This document shows positions 29,401 to 37,695 of a stretch of 37,766 nt of DNA, one piece after another (the first letter of the stretch is position 1; each line of letters begins with the position of its first letter). Location: positions 1-37,766 of the forward strand of contig NZ_JAMBOP010000039.1 of the NCBI RefSeq assembly GCF_023715645.1, given 5' to 3'. This DNA is from Bacillus cytotoxicus (lineage in GTDB: Bacteria; Bacillota; Bacilli; Bacillales; Bacillaceae_G). Both the position numbers and the translations under genes were made by a program. A model generated the notes under the pieces. It was given only the letters and a program-made list of their open reading frames with translations. It had not been told where the DNA came from and ran no database searches.

Positions 29401-30557
29401 AAATGCTCTTCATTTATATCTAAAATTTCACAATCCAATTCAATACTGTCTATAAATTTTGACTCTGTTATTAATAAATCCACATTACTATTTTCCAATA
29501 TATAACTTACTCTTTCTTTTGGATAAGTAGGATCTATAGGCATGTATGCTGCACCAGACTTAATGATACCTAATACTCCCACTATCATTTCTACAGAACG
29601 ATCCACCATTAAAGCTACAACAGTTTCAGGTACTGCACCTTTTTCTCTTAATGTTCCTGCCAGGCTATTTGCTTTTTCATTTAATTCTCTATAAGTTAGT
29701 TTATTTTCTTCAAATACTACAGCAACTTTATCTGGTGTTTTTTCTACTTGTTCTTCAAATAATCTTTGTATTGTTACATCTTTAGGATAATATGCATCTG
29801 TATCATTAAATTTATATAGTATTTGATACTTTTCTTCTTCTGATAATAACTTTAATTCTGATATTTTTTGATTATAATTTACTAATACTGATTTGAAGAC
29901 ATTATCAAAGCTCTTACATAAAACCTTTACATCAGACTCAGAAAATTGTTTTTTGTTATATATAATCCTTATGCTACTAAAACCGTTTTGAAGTGATTCA
30001 AGTAAAAATGATAACTGATTTTTGCTTGAATTTATTATATAGTCAATATCTTTTTCCTGATGTAATCCCTTCATGCATATATTTATTGGTGTTAGTTCCA
30101 TCAAATTATTGATTTTCTCATCTTGTAATATCTTTGCATTTAAATCGGATTGATTCTTGTATATTTGTAAAATTTCATTTTTAATGTTCAACATATAATT
30201 TGAGAATGATTGATCATAATCTATATTTGATGATAACGGTAATACTTTGTTTAACATAATCCTTCTTTGACTTGCAGACCTATAGCAAGGAATGCCTATA
30301 GTTATATCTTTTTTTAATAAATATTTTGATAAACTTACCTTAAATACTGATACTAAAAAAGTATAAGCAACAAGATCATTATTTTTACATATTTCCTTTA
30401 ATCTGTCGGAATAACATTTATCGATTGATATTGCGTACTGACCTTCTTCATTTAACTCTGCATCATAATTACTCCATGTAATTTCTTCACTTTTTTTTGC
30501 TACTTTAATCGCTTCTTTCCAATATTTCATTGGATCATATTCTCTTATTTCTTTCAT
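23493..30557 (-). CDS. NRPS2: half-C, A(Orn), PCP, C, A(Val), PCP, C
   Basis: A 2354-residue bimodular synthetase. Residues 1-240 are a condensation C-lobe only (starting MKYWKEAIKV, no HHxxxDG). First A domain (about 265-730) has code DVGEIGSIDK, the ornithine code of gramicidin S and tyrocidine synthetases; carrier LGGHSLKA with Ser805; complete C domain with HHIISDG (His988-His989). Second A domain (about 1300-1760) has DAFWLGGTFK, a valine code; carrier LGGHSLIA with Ser1841; a complete C-terminal C domain with HHIISDG (His2030-His2031). It ends with that C domain and no A domain, so the last bond it makes must use the aminoacyl carrier of NRPS3. No epimerization domain is seen. The ribosome site is weak. 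Confidence 0.95.
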   Translation of the reverse strand: MKEIREYDPMKYWKEAIKVAKKSEEITWSNYDAELNEEGQYAISIDKCYSDRLKEICKNNDLVAYTFLVSVFKVSLSKYLLKKDITIGIPCYRSASQRRIMLNKVLPLSSNIDYDQSFSNYMLNIKNEILQIYKNQSDLNAKILQDEKINNLMELTPINICMKGLHQEKDIDYIINSSKNQLSFLLESLQNGFSSIRIIYNKKQFSESDVKVLCKSFDNVFKSVLVNYNQKISELKLLSEEEKYQILYKFNDTDAYYPKDVTIQRLFEEQVEKTPDKVAVVFEENKLTYRELNEKANSLAGTLREKGAVPETVVALMVDRSVEMIVGVLGIIKSGAAYMPIDPTYPKERVSYILENSNVDLLITESKFIDSIELDCEILDINEEHLYLNDKSNLDIVNKQEDLLYVLYTSGTTGKPKGVMVTQGNLINMVYSWIGHYKLDQLNVNLLQMASISFDVFSGDLCRSLLTGGTMYICPSNVRTNMEELYQVIKKNQINIFESTPSLILIFMDYVNENKLELDSLKLLILGSDSCSIEDYKGLVKKYGNTMRVVNSYGVTEATIDSSYYEDKTQNIHKSLVNTPIGKPMHNTKFYILSETYDIQPVGVIGELYISGAGVARGYYNRPELTTEKFVDNPFVIGTKMYKTGDLARWLPDGNVEFLGRMDNQVKIRGFRIELGEIENRLLQHESIKEAVVLAKETRENEKYICAYVVGNKDVKELNLRGYLREYLPKYMVPSYFVQMDKMPLTPNGKLNRKALPEPDLEGFTNEYEAPRNEVEEVLARVWSEVLKLEKIGINDNFFELGGHSLKATILVGRIRKELEVEVPLKEIFSLGDIKGLSEYILSINKKQYEEIEEVEEKEYYEASSVQKRMYMLQEFDRDSIAYNMPGILEVVGNLDINRLNESFTKLIERHGTLRTSFYAKEDKIVQKVHAAEEIKFEAEKVDVKSEEEIKEKAKEFIKPFDLEKAPLLRVSVLSLEEDRHIMLFDMHHIISDGTSISILAKEFSELYAGKYLEELKVQYKDYSAWQLKKRESEEYRKQEEYWLKEFSGEIPVLNMFTDYIRPKVKDFRGESISFVLDKKITEKLRSIAKETGSTLYMILLANINILLSRYSGQEDIVVGSAIAGRNHRDLENIIGMFVNTLAMRSTVNSKSSFKDYLMSVNEKALMAYENQDYQIEELVEKVAVNRELNRNPLFDVMFVLQNTEEDKLEAEELIFKPYDTSYDVEKFDITINAMEENDEINFHISYATSLYKHETIERMVNHFLNIVKETAKNTKIKLKDIEILGESEKNKLIVEFNDTVTDYPREKVIHELFEEQVNKVPDNIAVVFESKKLTYRELNDRSNSLARVLREKGVGPDVIVGIITERSIEVIVGIMAILKAGGAYLPIDLEYPQSRIEYMIESSNTRILLAQNDLKGCNDFGCEVLDLSNGSLFSKDNRNLEIMHTSNNVAYVIYTSGTTGIPKGVEVIQRNVVRLVKNTNYIEIKDNDRILQTGSIAFDASTFEIWGALLNGAALHLVSKEIILNANKLKQYLTKNEITILWLTSPLFNKLVEDNSTLFKGVKYLLVGGDVVSLKHVMIVRKQAPIIKVINGYGPTENTTFSTCYEINDTTNVLPIGKPIANSTAYILDKNNKLVPIGVPGELYVGGDGVAKGYLNNEELTKGKFVKNPYKHGEKMYRTGDLTRWLPDGNIEFLGRIDNQVKIRGFRIELDGIENRLLEIEGIEEVVVLDKGEAENKYLCAYYVTEKEYSVGELRENLKKYLPDYMIPSYFIKLKEIPLTSNGKVDRRSLPEPEGEINTGSEYEAPRNELENQLVIIWKNVLRLSNIGINDDFFDLGGHSLIATKLVGRIHKELNVQVPLKEIFNLRNIKKLSEYIIEASKGAYKSIALAEEKDYYEVSSAQKRMYILQEFDKNSIAYNIPLALEIVGDFQLERIDEIFLELMKRHETLRTTFHTKNQEILQQIHSIEEIQFHIDKIDISDESEETREGKLQEQIKKFVKLFDLEKLPLFRVSIIQVEKNKYIMLLDIHHIISDGTSMSILMKEFGDLYANKKLEELRIQYKDYSTWQRNSRRTLEFKNQEEYWLKEFSDNIPTLNLPTDYARPEIKNFNGDSVKFILDKEITYNLIDIAKETGSTLYMILLANINILLSKYSGQEDIIVGTPIAGRNHRDLENLVGMFVNTLAIRTIVENELSFKEYLKKVKEKTLRAYENQDYQFEELIDKVGARRSLNRNPIFDIMFVLQNFEESSIKLDNLTFRTYDFNNYENMERFDITIEAFQSDDKIHFKVSYLTDLYEKHTVERIVQLLQDLIKLTSTTYLDKKIGDIELLTNEEKSIYREEINYYNSNEFDFSL

Positions 30558-30980
30558 AGCATCTTAACCACCAATCTATGAACATATAATTTTCAACGTT
30601 TCGTGCAAAACACTAGTGTAAATAATTCTATGTAATCATATTGTTTTTGTACCATAAAAATAACATAAAAAGCATCAATAACATCACCCAAATATAATTA
30701 CATATATTTAGTATTTGTATTTTAACCACTTTTAACTTTGCAGATGGTAAATCTGGCTTGACACGGAGTTTCCAGAGGCATGTTTTAGCTCGCAAAGTGA
30801 TACATCAAGTTATTTTCAAGAGACCGCCAGCTTATCATGCCTCTTACTCCAAATCAAGCAGGTATTTTTTCTGTAAAAAGAGTAGCCCATACTTTCATGA
30901 ACAAAGTGGCTCAATTTAATATGTGCAAAAAAATTACACCATCATTCCATAAAATTAATTTAAGATAAGTTGAAATATTC
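30558..30980. other. 423-bp gap between NRPS1 and NRPS2
   Basis: No intact gene. The segment 30730-30966 is visibly less A+T-rich than the NRPS genes and has long open stretches on the plus strand, one giving LIMPLTPNQAGIFSVKRVAH up to a stop near 30966. These read against the direction of the cluster and may be the remains of an inserted element, but I do not recognise a family. The rest is A+T-rich leader before NRPS2 without a clear promoter. Confidence 0.4.
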
Positions 30981-33900
30981 TTATAAAGCGAATGATTCAA
31001 ACATGTCTAAATTCAAATCTAAATCGTTCTTTAAATATTTCAACTCTATATTGTTCACAGTTATATTTCTATCAGTGGATATTGTTTTAAGTATGAAATT
31101 GTAATCCTCTAATAAAAATTCTACTGTGTCTTTATCGAAAAGATCCACACAATACGATAATAATATTTCCAGTGTTTTTGGATATTCTACTACTTCTAAA
31201 TTCAGGTCAAACTTTGAGATTTTGTTCTCGATGTTATAAGGTTTTAATATTAGATCTTCCATCTCAATATCACCATTTGATACTGTTGCTACAATATCAA
31301 ACATAACATCAAACATTGGATTTCTACTTGTATCTCTTATAATATCTAAATTTTTAATTAAATTTTCAAATTGATAACTTTGATTCTCATATGCATTTAA
31401 AGAACTTTCTTTTACTTCTTTTAAGAAATCCACGTATGTTTTATTTCTTTCCGGTTTATTTCTTAGAACCAATGTATTCACAAACATTCCCATTATATTT
31501 TGAAGGTCTGCATGAGGTCTTCCTGCTATTGGTATTCCTATCACAATATCTTCTTGTCCACTATATTTAGACAGCAATATATAAAATGCTGATAATAACA
31601 CCATATGCATTGTTGTTCCAGTCTCTTTTGTAAGCTTTCTCAACTGTTCTGTAGTCTTTTCATCCACCACAAAACTTAAATTATCACCTTCAAAGCTTTG
31701 AGTTACCGGTCTTTCATAATCAGTAGGGATATTTAACACTGGTACTCCGTCTCTAAACATATTTAACCAATATTCTTCCTGTTTTTTTATTTCTTTTGAT
31801 TTTAAGAATTTATTCTGCCAAGCTGCAAAGTCTTTATATTGCAGTTTTAATGGTTTCAATTCTTTTCCTTTATATAATTCTTTAAACTCATTTACTAAAA
31901 TACTAGCAGATACTCCATCTGATATTATATGATGCATATCTATGAATAAGTATGTTTTTTCTTTCCTCTCTACAAGTTCTACTCTTAACAGTGGTGCTTT
32001 ACTTAAATCAAATGGTCTTGTGAAGTTATTTATTACTGTATCTATATCTTCACTTTCTTGTTTTATCTCTAACTTAAATTCATAAGAATTATCTATTCTT
32101 TGTACTATTTGATCTTCATTAGTTTCGAAGTAGGTTCTTAATGCCTCATGTCTTATAATAAGTTTCCTAAACGTTTCTTCTATCTGTTTTTTATTAATAT
32201 TTCCATCTAATTCAAACGCTGCTGGCATATTGTAAGCTGTACTATTTTTATCAAATTGCTGTAGCATGTACATTCTCTTTTGTGCTGATGAAGCTCCATA
32301 TATCCCTCCATATTCCATCCTTTCTATTTTCGAATACACATTTTCTTCTTTTCCCTCTAAATATTTACTCTGTTCTTTTATCGTTGGTAACCTAAATATC
32401 TCGTTTAGTGGTATATCTTTATTCAATGCTTTATGAATTTTTGATAGAAGTACTGTAGCTTTTAATGAATGTCCTCCTAATTCAAAAAAGTTATCATTAA
32501 CTCCTATCTTTTCTAGCCCTAGCACCTCACTCCATACTTCTGCTAAGATTTTTTCTATTTTACTTCCTGGTGCTTCATATTCATTTAAAACTTCATTTAT
32601 ATTTTGTTCTGGAAGCGCTTTTCTATTAAGCTTACCATTGGAGGTTAACGGCATTTTTTCAACCTGAACAAAATAAGATGGAATCATATATTCTGGTAGG
32701 CTACCTCTTAAATAACTTCTTAATTTCAAATCTCCAAGTTCTTTGTCACTTACTACATATGCACATATATACTTTTCATTTTTTTTATTTTCTTTTACTA
32801 CCACTGCTGCTTCCTTAATTCTGTCATGCTGCAGCATTCTGTTTTCTATCTCTCCAAGTTCAATTCTAAATCCCCTTATTTTCACTTGATTATCTATTCT
32901 TCCTAGAAATTCTATATTTCCATTAGGCAACCATCTTGCTAAATCCCCAGTTCGATATATTTTCTTTCCTGGTTCAAAAGGATTTTCTACAAACTTTTCT
33001 GTTGTCAATTCTACTTTATTTAAATATCCCCTCGCTACACCGTCCCCACCAATACATAATTCGCCTTCAACTCCTATAGGCATTTGTGTATTCTTATTTA
33101 AAATATATATGCTTGTATTACTTAAGGGCCTACCTATTGTTATTTTTTCATCTTGTTCTAACAGTTTTATTGTTGACCATATTGTTGTCTCTGTTGGCCC
33201 ATATACATTGTAAATCTTTGTATTTTTATTCTTATCCCACTTTTTAAATAAACTTGATGTTACCTCTTCTCCACCTACTAATACTAACTTCATATTATTC
33301 ATGGATTCCTGAAATTCTTCATTTTCCAAAAGTATATTCAATCTTGAAGGAGTACTTTGCATTACTTCTATTTCATTTTCATCTATAATTCTTGCAAGTT
33401 TCTTACTATCAACACACGCCTCCCTATTAGCAATTATAACCTTTAATCCATTTGTTAATGGCACTAGGGTTTCAAGCCCAAAGATATCAAAACATATTGT
33501 TGTAATACATAATATATTTTGATATGAATTCAATTTAGTTTCTTTCGTTATTCCATGTATAAAATTGTTTACCTGTTTGTGTTCTATCATTACACCTTTA
33601 GGCAGACCTGTTGATCCTGACGTATAATTAACATATGCTAAATTACCAGAATTATTTATCTTCTCAGGATTCTTTGATTCTCCGCAAAGTAAATCATCGT
33701 TAAATAAATCCAGAATATCTCCTTTAAACTTCACCGTATCTAGTAAACTAGTTTCACTTAGTAGTATTTGACACTTACTATCTTCTAACATATATTCTAT
33801 TCTTTCTCTTGGATAACTTGGATCAATAGGTAAATATGCCCCTCCTGACTTTAAAATACCCATTATTCCTATCATCATCTCAAGAGATCTTTCTACCATT

Positions 33901-36900
33901 ATTCCTACTATTGAATCAGCTTTTATTCCTCTACATCTTAACTCTCTTGCAAGACTATTAGCTCTTTCATTCAACTCTATATAAGTTAATTTTTTATCTT
34001 CAAATACAACGGCAACCTTATCTGGTGTTTTTTTCACTTGCTCCTCAAATAATTGCTGTATAGTTTTTTCCTTAGGATAATCCTCTTTTGTATTATTGAA
34101 CTTATACAATATTTGAAACTTTTCTGATTCTGTTAATATGTCTATTTCATTTAGTTCAATTTCCTTATTATAAATAATATTTTCTAATACCCTAATAAAG
34201 TATTCACCTAATTTTTCTATTGTTTCTTTATTAAATAGTTTAGTACAATACTCAAAAGTAAAATTTAATGTTTTGTCCGATTGTGTTATGTTTAATGTTA
34301 AATCAAACTTAGCTGTCCTTTTTTCATCATTATATTTTTTCAAAATATGCCCTTCAAATTCATTAATATTATCGGTTTCTATATCAACCATATTGAACAT
34401 AACATCAAACATTGGGTTTCTGCTAATATCTCTTCTTACATCTAATTTTTCTATTAAACTTTCAAATTGATAACTCTGATTCTCATATGCCTTTATAGAA
34501 TTTTCTTTTACCTCTTTTAAGAAGTCTATATATTTCCTTCCACCTTCCGCATTAATCCTTAATGCCAATGTATTTATAAATATACCCATTATATTTTGAA
34601 GGTCCGAATGTGGTCTTCCAGCTACTGGTATTCCTATTACGATATCTTCTTGCCTACTATATTTAGACAGCAATATATAAAATGCTGATAATAACACCAT
34701 ATGCATTGTTGTCCCTGATCCCTTTGCTAGGTATTTCAATTTTTCGATAATTTCCCCATTTATTTCAAAACTTACATCATCACCCTCAAAACTTTTAATG
34801 GCAGGTCTGTTATAATCAGTAGGAATATTTAATACTGGCACTCCATCTTTAAACATATTTAACCAATATTCTTCTTGTTTTTTCATTTCTTCTGATTTTA
34901 AGAATTTATTCTGCCACTCGGCAAAGTCTTTATATTGCAGTTTTAATGGTTTCAATTCTTTTCCTTTATATAACTCTTTAAATTCCTTTGCCAAAATATC
35001 ACAAGACACTCCATCTGATATTATATGATGCATATCTATGAGTAAGTATGTTTTCCCTTTATTCTCTACAAGCTCTACTCTTAATAGTGGTGCTTTACTT
35101 AAATCAAATGGTCTTGTGAAGTTATTTATTACTGTATCTATATCTTCACTTTCTTGTTTTATCTCTAACTTAAATCCATAAGAATTATCTATTCTTTGTA
35201 CTATTTGATCTTCATTAGTTTCGAAGTAGGTTCTTAATGCTTCATGTCTTACAATAAGCTTCCTAAACGTTTCTTCTATCTGTTTTTTATTAATATTTCC
35301 ATCTAGTTCAAACACTAATGGCATATTGTAAGCTGTACTATTTTTATCAAATTGCTGTAGCATGTACATTCTCTTTTGCACTGATGATGTCTCGTATTCC
35401 TCTTCATCTTTTATTTTTTCTATTTTTAAGAAACTACTGTCTTTCTCATTTTCAATAAATGCGCTTAGCTCTTTTATTGTTGGCGATTTAAATATCTCTT
35501 TAAGTGGTACATTTTTATTCAATGCTTTGTGAATTTTTGATAGAACTACTGTTGCTTTTAATGAATGTCCTCCTAGTTCAAAGAAGTTATCATTTATTCC
35601 TATCTTACTTACACCTAATACATCCTGCCATATTTGAGCTATTCTTGCTTCCAATTCATTTCTTGGCGCTTCATATTCTGTCCCAGTACAAATTTCAGCT
35701 TCTATCTCTAGCAAGAATTTTCTATCTACTTTCCCATTCGACGTTAACGGCATTTCTTCTAGCCTTATAAAATATGATGGTACCATATAGTCTGGTAAAG
35801 ATTTATTAAGTTTTTCTCTTAATTCACCTACGCTATACTCTTCTTCCCCCACATAATATGCACATAAATACTTATTTTCATTTTCACCTTTATCTAATAC
35901 TACTACTTCTTTTACACCGTCTATTTTTAACAAATTGTTCTCTATTTCCCCCAGTTCTATTCTAAAACCTCTTATTTTGACTTGATAATCTATTCTACCT
36001 AGATATTCTATATCTCCATTATTAAGTAGTCTAGCTTTGTCACCAGACCTATAGATTCTTTCCTCTGATTTGTAAGGATTAGTTACAAACTTTTGTTCAG
36101 TCAATTCCTTTTTATTTAAATATCCCCTTGCAACTCCATCACCACCAACACAGAGCTCTCCTGGTACCCCCAGTGGTAAAAGCCTTAGATCTCTATCCAT
36201 TATATATGTAACCAATGTTGGTATAGGTTTTCCTATATTACTTATTCCTTCATTTATTTCTTTCTCTCCAATTTCTTTATATGTTACATGAACTGTAGTT
36301 TCTGTTATTCCATACATATTAATCAATTTTGTTTGAGGATATTTTTTTATCCATTCTCTTAACATTTCAGGTTTTAATGCTTCTCCACCAAATATTACAT
36401 ATCTTAAATTTAATTCATTTGTTTCACAACTTAATTCTTTATTCATAAGACTATAAAAAGGAGTAGGAATTTGATTTAATACTGTAACCTTTTCTTCTTT
36501 TAAAACCCTTAAAAACTCTTCTGTATCAATAGCTGTATCTTTTTGAACTAGAACCAGCTTCCCTCCATATAGTAATGCACCATACATTTCCCAAACTGAA
36601 AAATCAAAACAATAAGAATGAAACATTGTCCATACATCTTTTTCATTAAAATTAAATTGCATTTTATTATTAAACATTAGCCTTACTACGTTTTTATGTT
36701 CTATCATTACTCCTTTAGGATTACCTGTGGTTCCAGATGTATAGATTATATACGCTAAATCTTGGGCTGCATTTATTTTATCTAGGTTATATACTTCTCT
36801 TAAATCTATTCTTTCATCTTCTAAATCTACAATTTCCCCATCAAATTCTATACTTTTTAATAAAGCATTCTTTGTTAAAAATATTTTGGTTTTGCTGTCT

Positions 36901-37682
36901 TCAAGCATATATCTTATTCTTTCAATTGGATACTCTGGATCTATAGGCAAGTACACTCCTCCTGCCTTAAGTATCCCCATTATCCCTACTATCATCTCTG
37001 GTGATCTTTCAACCATTATTCCTACTATCGAACCAGCTTTAACTCCTCTACTTCTTAGCTCTCTTGCAAGTTTATTAGCTCTTTCATTCAACTCTATATA
37101 AGTTAACTTTTTATCTTCAAATACAACAGCAATATTATCTGGTGTTTTACTCACTTGCTCTTCAAATAATTCTTGTATTGTCTTATCTCTTGGATAGTCT
37201 GCATTTGTATCATTAAACTCATATAGGATTTGTTTCTTTTCTTCTTCTGTTACCATTTCTATTTCATTAATCTTAAGATGTTCATGCTTTAAAATAGTTT
37301 CAATGACACTCATCATACATTTGTACATCATTTCAATTTCTTCATCTGTATATTCCGAAGTTTTATAATCGAAATTTAGTTCTATATTTTCATCTTCTAA
37401 TTCCTTAACAATAAGTTGTAATGAGTAACTTTGATTTCCACAATAATATTCCTCAATCTCAACCTTTATACCATCGATATCACTTGTATATTTAGTGTTA
37501 TAGTAGTTTACAGACATCTTAAATAAACTATCATATCCATCTTTACTTAACTCTAAATCTTTAACTAGAAGATCATAAGGATATTTTTGATTTAAGAAGC
37601 AGTGCTTCAACTCTCTATTAATCTGTTTTGTTAGATTTTTGTAACCGTCAAGACGAATTTTACACTTTCTGCTAAGTTTCAT
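30981..37682 (-). CDS. NRPS1: truncated C, A(Thr), PCP, C, A(Gly), PCP, C; 5' end cut by IS21-type element
   Basis: A 2233-residue bimodular synthetase. Homology to NRPSs begins only at about residue 14, in the middle of a condensation domain C-lobe (QKYPYDLLVKDLEL, YDSLFKMSVNYYNT, a style seen in starter C domains). First A domain (about 170-640) has code DFWNIGMVHK, the threonine code; carrier Ser707; complete C domain with HHIISDG (His885-His886). Second A domain (about 1205-1660) has DILQLGVIWK, close to glycine codes; carrier Ser1739; C-terminal complete C domain (His1917-His1918). The start codon has no ribosome site, is 13 bases after the istB stop and lies within repeats that look like an IS end. 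The true gene start, with the rest of the first C domain, is lost or beyond the element. Confidence 0.93.
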   Translation of the reverse strand: MKLSRKCKIRLDGYKNLTKQINRELKHCFLNQKYPYDLLVKDLELSKDGYDSLFKMSVNYYNTKYTSDIDGIKVEIEEYYCGNQSYSLQLIVKELEDENIELNFDYKTSEYTDEEIEMMYKCMMSVIETILKHEHLKINEIEMVTEEEKKQILYEFNDTNADYPRDKTIQELFEEQVSKTPDNIAVVFEDKKLTYIELNERANKLARELRSRGVKAGSIVGIMVERSPEMIVGIMGILKAGGVYLPIDPEYPIERIRYMLEDSKTKIFLTKNALLKSIEFDGEIVDLEDERIDLREVYNLDKINAAQDLAYIIYTSGTTGNPKGVMIEHKNVVRLMFNNKMQFNFNEKDVWTMFHSYCFDFSVWEMYGALLYGGKLVLVQKDTAIDTEEFLRVLKEEKVTVLNQIPTPFYSLMNKELSCETNELNLRYVIFGGEALKPEMLREWIKKYPQTKLINMYGITETTVHVTYKEIGEKEINEGISNIGKPIPTLVTYIMDRDLRLLPLGVPGELCVGGDGVARGYLNKKELTEQKFVTNPYKSEERIYRSGDKARLLNNGDIEYLGRIDYQVKIRGFRIELGEIENNLLKIDGVKEVVVLDKGENENKYLCAYYVGEEEYSVGELREKLNKSLPDYMVPSYFIRLEEMPLTSNGKVDRKFLLEIEAEICTGTEYEAPRNELEARIAQIWQDVLGVSKIGINDNFFELGGHSLKATVVLSKIHKALNKNVPLKEIFKSPTIKELSAFIENEKDSSFLKIEKIKDEEEYETSSVQKRMYMLQQFDKNSTAYNMPLVFELDGNINKKQIEETFRKLIVRHEALRTYFETNEDQIVQRIDNSYGFKLEIKQESEDIDTVINNFTRPFDLSKAPLLRVELVENKGKTYLLIDMHHIISDGVSCDILAKEFKELYKGKELKPLKLQYKDFAEWQNKFLKSEEMKKQEEYWLNMFKDGVPVLNIPTDYNRPAIKSFEGDDVSFEINGEIIEKLKYLAKGSGTTMHMVLLSAFYILLSKYSRQEDIVIGIPVAGRPHSDLQNIMGIFINTLALRINAEGGRKYIDFLKEVKENSIKAYENQSYQFESLIEKLDVRRDISRNPMFDVMFNMVDIETDNINEFEGHILKKYNDEKRTAKFDLTLNITQSDKTLNFTFEYCTKLFNKETIEKLGEYFIRVLENIIYNKEIELNEIDILTESEKFQILYKFNNTKEDYPKEKTIQQLFEEQVKKTPDKVAVVFEDKKLTYIELNERANSLARELRCRGIKADSIVGIMVERSLEMMIGIMGILKSGGAYLPIDPSYPRERIEYMLEDSKCQILLSETSLLDTVKFKGDILDLFNDDLLCGESKNPEKINNSGNLAYVNYTSGSTGLPKGVMIEHKQVNNFIHGITKETKLNSYQNILCITTICFDIFGLETLVPLTNGLKVIIANREACVDSKKLARIIDENEIEVMQSTPSRLNILLENEEFQESMNNMKLVLVGGEEVTSSLFKKWDKNKNTKIYNVYGPTETTIWSTIKLLEQDEKITIGRPLSNTSIYILNKNTQMPIGVEGELCIGGDGVARGYLNKVELTTEKFVENPFEPGKKIYRTGDLARWLPNGNIEFLGRIDNQVKIRGFRIELGEIENRMLQHDRIKEAAVVVKENKKNEKYICAYVVSDKELGDLKLRSYLRGSLPEYMIPSYFVQVEKMPLTSNGKLNRKALPEQNINEVLNEYEAPGSKIEKILAEVWSEVLGLEKIGVNDNFFELGGHSLKATVLLSKIHKALNKDIPLNEIFRLPTIKEQSKYLEGKEENVYSKIERMEYGGIYGASSAQKRMYMLQQFDKNSTAYNMPAAFELDGNINKKQIEETFRKLIIRHEALRTYFETNEDQIVQRIDNSYEFKLEIKQESEDIDTVINNFTRPFDLSKAPLLRVELVERKEKTYLFIDMHHIISDGVSASILVNEFKELYKGKELKPLKLQYKDFAAWQNKFLKSKEIKKQEEYWLNMFRDGVPVLNIPTDYERPVTQSFEGDNLSFVVDEKTTEQLRKLTKETGTTMHMVLLSAFYILLSKYSGQEDIVIGIPIAGRPHADLQNIMGMFVNTLVLRNKPERNKTYVDFLKEVKESSLNAYENQSYQFENLIKNLDIIRDTSRNPMFDVMFDIVATVSNGDIEMEDLILKPYNIENKISKFDLNLEVVEYPKTLEILLSYCVDLFDKDTVEFLLEDYNFILKTISTDRNITVNNIELKYLKNDLDLNLDMFESFAL

Positions 37683-37695
37683 TTTACAATTCTGC
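37656..37695 (-). repeat. Probable IS21-family end repeats
   Basis: On the minus strand, directly after the istB stop, GCAGAATTGTAAAAT (37695-37681) is repeated 23 bp on as GCAGAAAGTGTAAAATT (37672-37656). Repeated transposase-binding words near the ends are a feature of IS21-family elements. They overlap the first nine codons of the NRPS1 frame, so that N-terminus is element-derived. Confidence 0.5.

Noticed and set aside
9312-37682. Naming the product as koranimine, gramicidin S or another known peptide
   Set aside because: Individual codes match parts of known systems, but the order Thr-Gly-Orn-Val-Phe-Phe with reductase release does not match one that I can identify with confidence.
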